Positions 33,388 through 42,412 of a stretch of DNA of 64,000 nt are shown in pieces. The position numbers were made by a program, and so were the translations under genes. Source of the DNA: Massilia rubra (lineage in GTDB: Bacteria; Pseudomonadota; Gammaproteobacteria; Burkholderiales; Burkholderiaceae_D); NCBI RefSeq assembly GCF_011682065.1, contig NZ_VUYU01000031.1:1-64000 (forward strand), given 5' to 3'. How positions within the stretch are numbered: position 1 is the stretch's first letter; each line of letters starts with the position of its first letter. The notes beneath the pieces were generated by a model. It was not told the DNA's origin and ran no database searches. It saw only the letters and a program-made list of their open reading frames with translations.

Positions 33388-34065
33388 ATGACCACCGACG
33401 AACTGAGTACCTGGCAGCCACGCCTGCAGGCCCTGGCCAGCGCCGCCTGCGGCGACGACGGCGCCCACGACATCAATCACCTGCAGCGCGTCTGGCGCAA
33501 TGCGCAGGCGCTGCTGGCCAGCCACCCGGAAGCCGACGCGCTGGCCGTGATGGCGGCCTGCTACCTGCATGACCTGGTCAACCTGCCCAAGAACCATCCG
33601 CAGCGCGGCATGGCCTCACGCCGCTCGGCCGAACTGGCGCGGCGCGAACTGGCCGCGATCGGCTTCCCGGACGAGAAGCTCGACACGGTGGCCCACGCCA
33701 TCGAAACCCACAGCTTTTCGGCGGCGCTGCCAGCGCACACCATCGAAGCGAAGCTGGTGCAGGATGCCGACCGCCTCGACGCCCTGGGCGCCGTGGGCCT
33801 GGCGCGCCTGTTCTATATCGCCGGCCAGATGGGCAGCGCGCTGGCCCATCCCGACGACCCGCTGGCCGAGCACCGTGAGCGCGACGACCGCGCCTATGCG
33901 CTCGACCATATCGAAGTCAAGCTGGCCAGGTTGCCAGGGATGATGCAGACCGCCGCCGGGCGCGCGCTGGGAGCGGCCCGGCTGGCGCAACTGACGACCT
34001 TCCGGGCCGCCTTCGCGCAGGAATGGACTTTAGAGCCTATCCCAGTAGATCGGAGTCGCAGCTGA
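33388..34065 (+). CDS. HD-domain phosphohydrolase
   Basis: A 225-residue HD-superfamily hydrolase with metal ligands in the usual places: His in DINHLQRVW, HD in ACYLHDLVNLPKNHP, and Asp in VQDADRLDALGAVGLAR. The pattern matches the YpgQ/YedJ group, which acts on nucleotide di- and triphosphates. ATG 33388 is preceded by CGGAG. The last ten or so residues (EPIPVDRSRS) and the stop codon are encoded by the MITE-like element at 34032-34237, so the native C-terminus was probably replaced by the insertion. Confidence 0.88.
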   Translation: MTTDELSTWQPRLQALASAACGDDGAHDINHLQRVWRNAQALLASHPEADALAVMAACYLHDLVNLPKNHPQRGMASRRSAELARRELAAIGFPDEKLDTVAHAIETHSFSAALPAHTIEAKLVQDADRLDALGAVGLARLFYIAGQMGSALAHPDDPLAEHRERDDRAYALDHIEVKLARLPGMMQTAAGRALGAARLAQLTTFRAAFAQEWTLEPIPVDRSRS

Positions 34066-34237
34066 CGCGCCTGGCAAACGCGGGCTGCCTCGGTATTGCT
34101 GCGCAATACCCTCGTCGTTGCATGGCTAGCCATGCGGCCTCCTCGCGCCTTGCCCGCGCTTGCCATGCATCGCCTACGCGCATGTCGCCTACGCGCATGT
34201 CGCCATCCGCTTCCCCCGATCTACTGAGATAGGCTCT
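34032..34237. mobile_element. MITE-like element, family 1, copy 2
   Basis: A 206-bp element with 22-bp inverted repeats (AGAGCCTATCCCAGTAGATCGG against its complement, one mismatch). The interior shares CTCGTCGT, the palindrome GCATGGCTAGCCATGC and CCTCCTC with the copy at 13289-13448, while the ends share only AGAGCCTAT and GTAG. It also contains a tandem CGCATGTCGCCTA repeat near 34180. It is inserted over the 3' end of the HD gene and supplies its stop codon. Confidence 0.75.
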
Positions 34238-34318
34238 TGTAGGCACGGCCGCGCTCGCAACTGGCGGAGTAGGCTAAGATACGGCTTCCCCTTTCGCGCC
34301 CTCCCCGGGCTTTTCTCC

Positions 34319-35563
34319 ATGAGCAGTAGTCCCGCCGCCGCACCTGTCGCCCCCCTACCCCCGACCAGCCTCAATTTCGTGCTGGTCGCGGTCTTCATCG
34401 ACATGCTCGGCATCGGCCTGATCATCCCGGTCATGCCGCCCCTGGTCGGCCAGTTCGTGCACGGGCGCGATGAACAGGCCTTCTGGTTCGGCGTGCTGGC
34501 CATGGTGTTCGGGCTGATGCAGTTCATCTTCATGCCCATGCTGGGCGCCATCAGCGACCGCGTGGGACGGCGCCCGGTGATGCTCTATTCGATGGCCGGC
34601 ATGTGCCTGAACTTCCTGTTTACCGCCTGGGCGCCCAACCTGGCGTTCATGTTCATCGGCCGCGTGATCGGCGGGATGTCCTCGGCCAGCATGTCGGTCG
34701 CCTCGGCCTATGCGTCCGACATATCGACGCCGGAGACGCGCGCCAAAAGCTTCGGCAAGGTGGGCGCCGCCTTCGGCCTGGGCTTCATCTGCGGCCCGGC
34801 GCTGGGCGGCATGCTCGGCGAAATCAACCTGCAACTGCCGTTCTACGTGGCCGCCGCCCTGTGCGCCGCCAACTTCGTCTACGGTTACATCGCCGTGCCC
34901 GAGTCGCTGCCGCTGTCGCGCCGCTCGGCGTTTACCATCGCGAAGATCAACCCCTTCTCGTCGCTGCTCAAACTGGTGCGCCGCACCGACATCCGCGCGG
35001 TGGTGATCGTGTTCGCCCTGACCAGCTTCGCCCAGATGATGCTGCAGTCGACCTGGGTGCTGTACACCACCTTCCGCTTCAACTGGAGCCCGGGCGACAA
35101 CGGCGTGGCCCTGTTCTGCGTGGGCCTGTCGGCGGCCGTGGTGCAAGCGGGCCTGCTGGGCATGCTGATGAAACGCTTCGGCGAGGTGCGCCTGTCGCTG
35201 CTGGGAATGGTCTCGGGCTGCATCACCTTTGTCCTGTACGGCCTGGCCACCAAGGGCTGGATGATGTACGTTTTCATATTGTGCAATTTGTTATCGTTTA
35301 CCGTGGGCCCGGCCTTGCAGAGCATCATTTCGCGCGGTTCCGACGCGAATTCCCAGGGCGAACTGATGGGCTCGCTGCAATCGATCAGCAGCCTGGGGGT
35401 GATCTTCATGCCGCTGCTGGGCACCGCCATCCTGGGGCTGGCCAGCCACCTGCCGCCGCACGACTGGCGCATCGGCAGCACCTTCTTTTTGTGCGCCGCG
35501 ATGCAGGCGGTGGCGGTGGGCGTTGCACTTTTCTATTTCAAATCACATCGGATGCGCACGTGA
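34319..35563 (+). CDS. MFS exporter, TetA-like DHA1 family
   Basis: A 414-residue integral inner-membrane transporter with 12 predicted helices. Motif A is GAISDRVGRRPVML between helices 2 and 3, with a weaker second copy after helix 8. The first helix LVAVFIDMLGIGLIIPVMP is very close to the tetracycline-exporter branch (TCR/TetA). Many such chromosomal proteins export other drugs, so substrate cannot be claimed. ATG 34319 is chosen because the long upstream extension runs through the MITE-like element. Confidence 0.9.
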   Translation: MSSSPAAAPVAPLPPTSLNFVLVAVFIDMLGIGLIIPVMPPLVGQFVHGRDEQAFWFGVLAMVFGLMQFIFMPMLGAISDRVGRRPVMLYSMAGMCLNFLFTAWAPNLAFMFIGRVIGGMSSASMSVASAYASDISTPETRAKSFGKVGAAFGLGFICGPALGGMLGEINLQLPFYVAAALCAANFVYGYIAVPESLPLSRRSAFTIAKINPFSSLLKLVRRTDIRAVVIVFALTSFAQMMLQSTWVLYTTFRFNWSPGDNGVALFCVGLSAAVVQAGLLGMLMKRFGEVRLSLLGMVSGCITFVLYGLATKGWMMYVFILCNLLSFTVGPALQSIISRGSDANSQGELMGSLQSISSLGVIFMPLLGTAILGLASHLPPHDWRIGSTFFLCAAMQAVAVGVALFYFKSHRMRT

Positions 35564-35588
35564 GGCGGGCATGCGCTAGAATTGGTAA

Positions 35589-36422
35589 ATGGGCAAATCC
35601 TCTACTCGCAGTGGGACCCGCGCGGCCGCACTGATCGCCGCCGTCCTGGCCACCTGCGCCAGCGCCATGGCGACAGCTTCTTGCGAGCAACCATTTCTGG
35701 TCCCGGTCGCGCCCACGGGCCTGAGCGTGACGGTCAAAGGCGATGCGGTAAGCGGCATCTACCCCGACCTGCTGCGCGGCGTAAGCGCCAAAAGCGACTG
35801 CAAGTTCACGTTCTCGGTGGTGCCGCGCGCGCGCCAGGAAGCCATGTTCGAAGCCGGCAAGTCGCATCTGCTGCTGCCGGCCGTGCGCACCCCGCGGCGC
35901 GACCAGCATGGCTACTTCGTCCCAGTCATCGGCACCCGCGCCACCCTCATGTCGGTGGACGCCACGCGAGCGCCGGTGCGCTCGATCCGCGAACTGCTCG
36001 CGCGCAAGGAGCTGCGCGTGGTGCTGGTGCGCGGCTTCGACTACGGCACCGCCTACCTGGAACTGATCGATCAATTGTCGGCCCAGGGCCGCCTGCTGCT
36101 CGAAAAAGACGGCGCCGCCGTGGCGCGCGTGCTCGATGCCGGCTTTGCCGATGTGACCCTGATGGCGCCGACCGTCTTCGCCAGCGCCATCGCCGACGAC
36201 AAGCGCTTCGCCTGGATGACGCCCAAGCTGCGCATCGAGCCGCTCGAGGAACTGCCGTGGGGCGAAAGCGGCATTTATATTTCGAAGCGGGCGGTGAGCG
36301 CCGGCGACCGCGCCGCGCTCCAGAACCTGTTGGCGGGCGCCGTCAAGTCGGGCGCCGTGTACGAAAGCCTCAAACGCCATTACCCGCCCGCCGTGCTGGC
36401 CGGCGGCGTGCGGCAGCGCTGA
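35589..36422 (+). CDS. Periplasmic solute-binding-like protein (family 3 type)
   Basis: A 277-residue exported protein with a signal peptide (AALIAAVLATCASAMATA). The body has the two-lobe layout of family 3 binding proteins (GIYPDLLRGVSAKSDCKFTF early, LRVVLVRGFDYGTAYLELID in the middle, ESGIYISKRAV late). No permease or ATPase is adjacent, so it may be an orphan sensor-like protein as is common in this group. ATG 35589 has no clear Shine-Dalgarno; it lies 25 bp after the MFS gene. Confidence 0.75.
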   Translation: MGKSSTRSGTRAAALIAAVLATCASAMATASCEQPFLVPVAPTGLSVTVKGDAVSGIYPDLLRGVSAKSDCKFTFSVVPRARQEAMFEAGKSHLLLPAVRTPRRDQHGYFVPVIGTRATLMSVDATRAPVRSIRELLARKELRVVLVRGFDYGTAYLELIDQLSAQGRLLLEKDGAAVARVLDAGFADVTLMAPTVFASAIADDKRFAWMTPKLRIEPLEELPWGESGIYISKRAVSAGDRAALQNLLAGAVKSGAVYESLKRHYPPAVLAGGVRQR

Positions 36423-36551
36423 GCGGCGCCGCGCACCGCCGCTCCTTCCTGACTATTTTTCATCGCATTGGCCTTGCAGGGGCCGGAAAGCGCTGCACAG
36501 GCGCGGCGCGCCGTTATAATTGGCCATCGTTTTTTAAACAGGTTGAAGCCC

Positions 36552-37415
36552 GTGTCCGATCGCATAAAAGTCATTCCCCAGTATTTAATTCCCAAACAAG
36601 GTCTGACCCGGTTCGCGGGCCGCATCGCCGGCCACCAGGGCGGGCAGTACACCACCACCCTGATTCGCTGGTTCGTCGGCAAATACGGCGTGAACATGGA
36701 AGAAGCGGCCAATCCGGACATCGCCAGCTACGCCAGCTTCAACGAATTTTTCACGCGCCCCCTGCGCCAGGACGCGCGACCGCTGGCCAAGGCCGATTTC
36801 GTCTGTCCGGTCGATGGCGCGATCAGCCAGTTCGGCGGCATCGACGACGACCAGATCTTCCAGGCCAAGGGCCACAAGTTCAGCACCACCGCGCTGGTGG
36901 GCGGCGACGCAACCCTGGCGGCCCAGTTCCAGCATGGCAGTTTCGCTAACCTGTACCTCAGCCCCAAGGATTACCACCGCCTGCACATGCCGTGCGAAGG
37001 CCGCCTGACGCGCATGATCTACGTGCCCGGCGCGCTGTTTTCGGTCAATCCGACCACCGCGCGCGGCATTCCCGGCCTGTTCGCCCGCAACGAGCGCGTG
37101 GTCTGCGTATTCAACTCGAAGGAGCATGGCGCCTTCGTGCTGGTGCTGGTGGGCGCGACCATCGTCGGCAGCATGGCCACCACCTGGCACGGCCTGGTCA
37201 ACCCGCCGCGCCCGGGCGTGGTCAAGGAATGGCGCTACGACGACAAGACCATCGTCCTCAAAAAAGGCGAAGAGATGGGCCGCTTCCTGCTTGGCTCGAC
37301 CATCGTCATGCTGTTCAAGAAAGACACGATCGGCTTCAATCCCGAGTGGGCGCCGGAACGCTCGGTGCGCCTCGGTGAGGTGATGGGCAACAAGCCAGCC
37401 GCCAAACGCGCCTGA
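36552..37415 (+). CDS. psd: Phosphatidylserine decarboxylase proenzyme
   Basis: A 287-residue membrane-associated enzyme that makes phosphatidylethanolamine from phosphatidylserine. The self-cleavage site LGST, which generates the pyruvoyl group, is in RFLLGSTIVMLF; catalytic residues appear in VCPVDGAIS and LSPKDYHRLHMP. GTG 36552 is chosen: it aligns with the family N-terminus (SDRIKVIPQYLIPKQGLTR), and the longer frame upstream has no family resemblance. A TATAAT at 36514-36519 could be the -10. The C13-type peptidase gene follows after 17 bp. Confidence 0.94.
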   Translation: MSDRIKVIPQYLIPKQGLTRFAGRIAGHQGGQYTTTLIRWFVGKYGVNMEEAANPDIASYASFNEFFTRPLRQDARPLAKADFVCPVDGAISQFGGIDDDQIFQAKGHKFSTTALVGGDATLAAQFQHGSFANLYLSPKDYHRLHMPCEGRLTRMIYVPGALFSVNPTTARGIPGLFARNERVVCVFNSKEHGAFVLVLVGATIVGSMATTWHGLVNPPRPGVVKEWRYDDKTIVLKKGEEMGRFLLGSTIVMLFKKDTIGFNPEWAPERSVRLGEVMGNKPAAKRA

Positions 37416-37432
37416 TTCGACGGGGAGGCGAC

Positions 37433-38887
37433 GTGGTGGACAACCTTACCAGTGCGCCGGTAGCGCACGCGCAGAGCGCGCCGCGGCCAAGCGTGTTGGT
37501 GACGTGGGACTGGCTCGCAGAAGCTGCGCGTTCGTCCCTGTTCCTGGCGCCACGCTGGCAACGGCTGGCGGCGTCGCCCTGGCAGATGGCGTTCCAGGTG
37601 CTGATCCACTACGGCCTGGGCATGCTGTTCCAGCGATCCTCCATCGAGGGCGAGGCCATTTTCCTGTGGCGCGCCTTGCTGGCCGGCTGGTTCGGCGCCC
37701 TGCTGACCGCATGGCTGTGCTACCTGATCCAACCCGATCCGCGCGTCAGCCGCAGCCCCCACAGCGCCCCCGGTGCGGCCCACTTGTTCACCTTGGTGAT
37801 CGCGCAGTCGAACATTTTCTTGCTGTTGATCTTCGCTCTGCATGTTTCCCTGATTCGTACAGGCCTTGTCGGCGACACCAGCGCCTGGGCGCAATGGATC
37901 GTCTGGAGCGTGCCGATACTGTGGAGCGTACTTGCAAGGCTGGCGTTGCTGCTGCGCGCCGCCCGCCCGCTTGCGTCGCTGCGGGCCATTGTCGCCATTG
38001 CCGTGGTGATGCTGACCTCTGTGCTGGAGTACCACCTTGCCCCCACGCCGATGGCCTGGCGCGCCGCGCCCCAACCCGAGGCGCCGGAAGAAGAACCGTT
38101 CATGGTCAGCCAGGAAATGATGGAAGCGCAGCTGCCCCTGCTCGACGAGCAGCTCGACGCGCTCAAGCCGCAGCGTCCGGGCGTGATCGACATGTACACG
38201 ATCACCTTCGCGCCCTACCAGGGCGAAGAAGTGTTCCGGCGCGAGAGCGCCATGGTGGCCGACGTGATGGCCAGGCGCTTCGACGCCGCCGGCCGTGGCC
38301 TGCAACTGATCAACCACCGCAAGACGGCCGAAGAACTGCCGTGGGCCACGCCGCTGAACCTGCAGCGCGCCATCGAAGGCATTGGCGCCATCATGGACCG
38401 CGACGAAGATGTGCTGTTCATCCATATGACCTCGCACGGGGCGTCGGACGGCGAACTGGCGGCCAATTTCTGGCCGATCGATGTGGAACCGGTGATGCCG
38501 CCGGACCTGAAGGAATGGCTCGATGCGGCCGGCATCCGTTACCGCGTGCTGTCGATTTCGGCCTGCTTCGCCGGCAACTGGATCGCGCCGCTGGCGGCCG
38601 ACGGCACCCTGGTGATGACGGCGTCGGACGCCGACCATACGTCCTACGGCTGCGGCAAAAAGTCGCCGCTGACGTTCTTCGGCCGCGCCATGTACGACGA
38701 ACAGCTGCGCACCACCACGCGCTCGTTCACCGAGGCCCATGCCGCCTCGCGCAAGATCATCCTGCAACGCGAAACCGCAGCCGGCAAGGACGATGGCTAT
38801 TCGAATCCGCAGATCAAGGTGGGCGGCAAGATCGTGCCGGTGCTGGAACGGATGAACAAGCGGCTGGCGGAAAAGCCGTCAGCGTAG
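37433..38887 (+). CDS. Membrane protein with C13 (legumain/caspase-like) peptidase domain
   Basis: A 484-residue protein. The N-terminal 210 residues carry several hydrophobic helices (for example HLFTLVIAQSNIFLLLIFAL and AIVAIAVVMLTSVLEY). The C-terminal 260 residues are a peptidase C13 domain with the clan CD dyad: His in FIHMTSHGASDGEL and Cys in SISACFAGNW. Such proteins cut after Asn or Asp; bacterial substrates are mostly unknown. GTG 37433 is 4 nt after GGGGAGG. It is probably co-transcribed with psd. A strong GC stem (38897-38916) without a T run follows the gene. Confidence 0.85.
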   Translation: MVDNLTSAPVAHAQSAPRPSVLVTWDWLAEAARSSLFLAPRWQRLAASPWQMAFQVLIHYGLGMLFQRSSIEGEAIFLWRALLAGWFGALLTAWLCYLIQPDPRVSRSPHSAPGAAHLFTLVIAQSNIFLLLIFALHVSLIRTGLVGDTSAWAQWIVWSVPILWSVLARLALLLRAARPLASLRAIVAIAVVMLTSVLEYHLAPTPMAWRAAPQPEAPEEEPFMVSQEMMEAQLPLLDEQLDALKPQRPGVIDMYTITFAPYQGEEVFRRESAMVADVMARRFDAAGRGLQLINHRKTAEELPWATPLNLQRAIEGIGAIMDRDEDVLFIHMTSHGASDGELAANFWPIDVEPVMPPDLKEWLDAAGIRYRVLSISACFAGNWIAPLAADGTLVMTASDADHTSYGCGKKSPLTFFGRAMYDEQLRTTTRSFTEAHAASRKIILQRETAAGKDDGYSNPQIKVGGKIVPVLERMNKRLAEKPSA

Positions 38888-38950
38888 CTTGAAGGAGCCG
38901 GCGCCCAGGCGCCGGCCATCCTGAGAAATCGGCTATGAAGCCGGTGTCGT

Positions 38951-39583
38951 TCAGGCCATCCGGGTGATGAACTCGTCGCTCGGGCGACGCACTTTTTTCA
39001 GGTTGACCAGCCAGTCGCCTTCGGCTTCGCGATAACCGAGCGCCATGATCGCCACCGAGCGCAAACCACGCGCGCGCAGGCCGAGCAATTCGTCGAGCTG
39101 GTCGGGATTGAAGCCTTCCATCGGGGTCGCGTCGACCTGCTCGAAAGCGGCCGCCGTCAGGCCGATGCCCAGGCCAATGTAGGCCTGGCGCGCGGCGTGT
39201 TCGAAGTTGACCTTCGGGTCACGCTGCGGATAGATCGACAGGATGAACTTGCGGTAGTTCTCCCAGCCTTCGTTGACCATGCCGCGCTCTTCGTTCACCA
39301 GGTCGAACATGGCGTTGATGCGTTCTTCGGTGTAGTTGTCCCAGGCCGCAAAAACCACCATGTGCGAACCATCGGCCACCTGGCCCTGGTTCGAGGCGAT
39401 CGGACGCATTTTCTCGCGCAGCTCGGGGTTGCTGATCACGATCAGTTCGAACGGCTGCAGGCCGCTCGATGTCGGCGCCAGGCGCACGGCTTCCAGAATG
39501 CGGTCGACTTTGTCTTCCGGGACGACTTTGGTGGCGTCGAATTTTTTGGTGGCGTAGCGCCAGTGGAGTTTTTCAAGCAGCAT
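38951..39583 (-). CDS. NAD(P)H nitroreductase (NfsB-like)
   Basis: A 210-residue flavin enzyme of the nitroreductase family. The N-terminal RYATKKFD block, APTSSGLQPFELIVI (FMN phosphate contact) and the C-terminal GYREAEGDWLVNLKKVRRP are typical of NfsB-like oxygen-insensitive reductases for quinones and nitroaromatics. No operon partner; a MITE-like element (39706) separates it from the LysR gene upstream on the same strand. Confidence 0.92.
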   Translation of the reverse strand: MLLEKLHWRYATKKFDATKVVPEDKVDRILEAVRLAPTSSGLQPFELIVISNPELREKMRPIASNQGQVADGSHMVVFAAWDNYTEERINAMFDLVNEERGMVNEGWENYRKFILSIYPQRDPKVNFEHAARQAYIGLGIGLTAAAFEQVDATPMEGFNPDQLDELLGLRARGLRSVAIMALGYREAEGDWLVNLKKVRRPSDEFITRMA

Positions 39584-39705
39584 GGAATGTCCTCTTATAT
39601 AGTCGTTCGGGTAATGTCAAGGCCAGGGCGCACACGAGAGCGGCGCCGCGGGGAACCTATTATCTTCGATTCCCCGCTCCAGCGTATCCGAGCGGAAAAT
39701 TCGCC

Positions 39706-39867
39706 CTAGTGTCCTGAGTTGGAAATTCGTTGATTATAAATATGGCGAAATCGTGCTGAGACAAGGAACAAAGCGCAGACAGGCAAGCGCCTGGCGAGCA
39801 TTTGTGACGCGGTATCGGCGCGATTATCGCCATATTTATTCAACGAATTTCCAACTCAGGACACTAG
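39706..39867. mobile_element. MITE-like element with 28-bp perfect terminal inverted repeats
   Basis: A 162-bp element. Both ends read CTAGTGTCCTGAGTTGGAAA inward, with perfect 28-bp arms; weaker pairing (AAATATGGCGA against TCGCCATATTT) extends the arms to about 45 bp. The outermost TA on each side is consistent with a TA target duplication, as made by IS630/Tc1-type transposases. It is noncoding. The right end contains the TAG stop codon of the LysR gene. Confidence 0.8.
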
Positions 39868-40784
39868 ACCATCCCCATGCGCTTGCGCGCTTCGGTGCAG
39901 CACAGCCCTTCCATCATGTCGAGGAAGGCGCGGGTCTTGGCCGGCATCAGGCGCCGGCCTGGGAACACGGCCCACCCGGTCACCTGCGGCAAGTCCCACT
40001 CGGGCAGCACGCGCACCAGCTCTCCCTTGGCCACGCAGGGCGCGGCAAACAGGTCGGAACTGGCCGCAATCCCCGCCCCGGCGCACGCCACGCGCGTGAG
40101 CAGGTCGGGCGAATTGGCGGTCAGGCGGCCGGGTAGATCGCGCTCCCACACGGTCTTGCCGCGCGTGAGGCGCCATGGCGACGGCCCGCCCCCGCGACTC
40201 AAAAGGCACAGCAGGTCGTGCTTGAGCAGGTCGTCCGGATGCTCCGGCAAGCCGCGCAGCGCCAGGTACGACGGCGCCGCGTACAGCGCCATTTGTTCGA
40301 GCGCCACGCGGCGCGCGTTGAGCGAAGCGTCGTCCGGCAGGTCGCCCATCCGGATCGCGATGTCGAAATTTTCGCTCACCAGGTCGACCCGGCGCGGCGA
40401 CAGGTCCAGCTCCAGGGTGATGGCCGGGTACTGCGCCATGAAGTGCGTCATGACCTGGGTCATGCCAAGGCTGGCGAAATCGGCCGGCATCGAAATGCGC
40501 AGCCGCCCGCTCGGGGCCTGCTGGCGGTGCTGCACCAGCGCGCCCGCCGCCTCGACTTCTTCGACCACCTTGCGCGCGTGATCGAGCAGGCTGGCGCCGA
40601 ACTCGGTGAGCATCAGCTTGCGCGTGGTCCGCTGCAGCAAGCGCTCGCCCAGTTTCGCTTCCAGCAGCGCGATGCGGCGCGAGACGGTCGACTTGGGCAA
40701 GTCGACCCGCAGCGCGGCCTGGCTGAAGCTGCCCGCCTCCACGATCCGTGCGAACAAGAGCAGGTCATTCGGTTCCACATCCAT
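39864..40784 (-). CDS. LysR-family transcriptional regulator
   Basis: A 306-residue regulator with an N-terminal winged HTH (LLLFARIVEAGSFSQAALRV and LPKSTVSRRIALLE) and a LysR substrate-binding domain (GRLRISMPADFASLGMT). The start ATG 40784 gives the standard N-terminus. It is divergent from the azoreductase gene, whose start is 109 bp away, the usual arrangement for a LysR controlling its neighbour, so the azoreductase/pirin pair are likely targets. The stop codon lies in the end of the adjoining MITE-like element, so a few C-terminal residues may have been altered. Confidence 0.92.
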   Translation of the reverse strand: MDVEPNDLLLFARIVEAGSFSQAALRVDLPKSTVSRRIALLEAKLGERLLQRTTRKLMLTEFGASLLDHARKVVEEVEAAGALVQHRQQAPSGRLRISMPADFASLGMTQVMTHFMAQYPAITLELDLSPRRVDLVSENFDIAIRMGDLPDDASLNARRVALEQMALYAAPSYLALRGLPEHPDDLLKHDLLCLLSRGGGPSPWRLTRGKTVWERDLPGRLTANSPDLLTRVACAGAGIAASSDLFAAPCVAKGELVRVLPEWDLPQVTGWAVFPGRRLMPAKTRAFLDMMEGLCCTEARKRMGMV

Positions 40785-40893
40785 TTGATTGTCCCACTGG
40801 CAGAATAATGATATCCATTTTACAGACTTCCGCATTGATTATGGGACGCGTAAAGTAACTACATCGCAGTTCAACGTAGAAAAAGGAAATAAA

Positions 40894-41493
40894 ATGAACA
40901 TCTTGCAAATCAATTCCAGCGCCCGTTCGACCGGTTCCGAGTCCACCCGCATGGCCGACGCCATCGTCGCCAAGCTGCAAGCGGCCAACCCCGGCGCGCA
41001 ACTGACCCGCCGCGACCTGGCCAGCAACCCGCATCCGGCGCTCGACGAGCCAACCCTGGGCGCGCTGTTCACGCCAGCCGACCAGCGCACGCCGGAACAA
41101 GCGGCCCGCGTGGCCTTGGATGACGCCCTGATCGCCCAGGCGCAGGCCGCCGACACCATCGTCATCGGCGCCCCGATGTACAACTTCGGCAGCTCGGTGC
41201 AGCTCAAAGGCTGGTTCGATGCGATTGCCCGCGCCGGCGTCACCTTCGCCTACACCGCCGCCGGCCCGGTCGGCAAACTGACCGGCAAAAAAGTGTACGT
41301 GGCCTTCGCCCGTGGCGGCATGTACCGCGACACCCCGAACGACACCCAGACCCCGCACCTGAAAATGCTGCTCGGTTTCCTCGGCATGACCGACGTCACG
41401 TTCGTGTACTCCGAAGGCATGGCCATGGGTCCGGAAGCGGTCGTCAAGGCGCAGGCCGAAGCGAACGCCGAGATCGAAGCCGCAGTAGCCTGA
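40894..41493 (+). CDS. azoR: FMN-dependent NADH:quinone/azo oxidoreductase
   Basis: A 199-residue flavodoxin-fold enzyme. The phosphate loop [15 protein letters not shown], the [17 protein letters not shown] block and [11 protein letters not shown] are characteristic of AzoR, which reduces azo bonds and quinones with NADH. ATG 40894 follows AAGGAA. It is followed 47 bp later by a pirin gene; azoreductase-pirin pairs under a LysR regulator are common in proteobacteria and suggest a quinone or aromatic-electrophile response. Confidence 0.93.
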   Translation: MNILQINSSARSTGSESTRMADAIVAKLQAANPGAQLTRRDLASNPHPALDEPTLGALFTPADQRTPEQAARVALDDALIAQAQAADTIVIGAPMYNFGSSVQLKGWFDAIARAGVTFAYTAAGPVGKLTGKKVYVAFARGGMYRDTPNDTQTPHLKMLLGFLGMTDVTFVYSEGMAMGPEAVVKAQAEANAEIEAAVA

Positions 41494-41540
41494 TTCACCC
41501 GGGACGACGCTGCATCACAGTAAAAACGCAGGAGAGAAAA

Positions 41541-42407
41541 ATGACACAAGAATTGAACATCGTACACACGCCGCGCGCCGTCGAGCGCCTGGTGGGCGGC
41601 CAGTTCGTGATGGACGGCGCTGGCGTCAGGATCAACCGCGTGCTCACCCAATCGTTGCAGCGTCGCCTGGACCCGTTTTTGATGCTCGACGCCTTCGGCA
41701 GCGACAAGCCGGGCGACTATATCGCCGGTTTCCCCGAACACCCGCACCGGGGCTTCGAGACGATTTCGTACATGATCGCCGGCAGCATGCGCCACCGCGA
41801 CAGCGCCGGCAACGAAGGCCTGATCACCGATGGCGGCGTGCAGTGGATGACGGCCGGGCGCGGCGTGGCCCACTCCGAGATGCCGGAACAGAGCGACGGC
41901 ATGATGGAAGGCTTCCAGCTGTGGCTTAACCTGCCGGCCAAGGACAAGATGACCGCCCCATGGTACCGCGACATTCAGGACACCGAGATCCCCCGCTTCA
42001 CCACCGGGGCGGGGGTAACGGTGCAAGTGATCGCCGGCGCCAGCCACGGCGTGCAAGGCGCGGTGCGGCGCGAAGGCACCGAGCCGCTGTACCTCGATGT
42101 CAACCTGCCGGCCAACGCCAGCTTCGAACAGGCGCTGCCGCCGGGGCACAACGCATTTTTATACGTATTCCGGGGCCAGGTGCTGGTCGGCGACAAACCG
42201 GTGCCGGCGGGCCGCATGGCGATCCTGGCCAATTCGGCGCAGGCCGACGGCGTGCGCATCATGGCCGCCCAGGACAGTCGCCTGATCCTGATCGCCGGGC
42301 GCCCCTTGAACGAACCAATCGCCCAGTATGGCCCGTTCGTGATGAATACCCAGGCCGAGGTGTTCCAGGCGGTCGAGGACTTCCGGGCCGGTCGCTTCGG
42401 CGCCTGA
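41541..42407 (+). CDS. Pirin family protein 2
   Basis: A 288-residue bicupin pirin with the metal site GFPEHPHRGFETISYM, VAHSEMP and the C-terminal cupin (RGQVLVGDKPVPAGRMAIL). ATG 41541 follows CAGGAGAG. It sits in the LysR/azoR unit, unlike the OsmC-linked pirin at 6998-7867, with which it shares only the family pattern. The gene ends 5 bp before a foldback element. Confidence 0.92.
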   Translation: MTQELNIVHTPRAVERLVGGQFVMDGAGVRINRVLTQSLQRRLDPFLMLDAFGSDKPGDYIAGFPEHPHRGFETISYMIAGSMRHRDSAGNEGLITDGGVQWMTAGRGVAHSEMPEQSDGMMEGFQLWLNLPAKDKMTAPWYRDIQDTEIPRFTTGAGVTVQVIAGASHGVQGAVRREGTEPLYLDVNLPANASFEQALPPGHNAFLYVFRGQVLVGDKPVPAGRMAILANSAQADGVRIMAAQDSRLILIAGRPLNEPIAQYGPFVMNTQAEVFQAVEDFRAGRFGA

Positions 42408-42412
42408 GGCAT

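Noticed and set aside
34319-35563. Calling the MFS gene a tetracycline-resistance determinant
   Set aside because: TetA-like sequence features do not prove substrate, and many chromosomal members of the branch have other roles.
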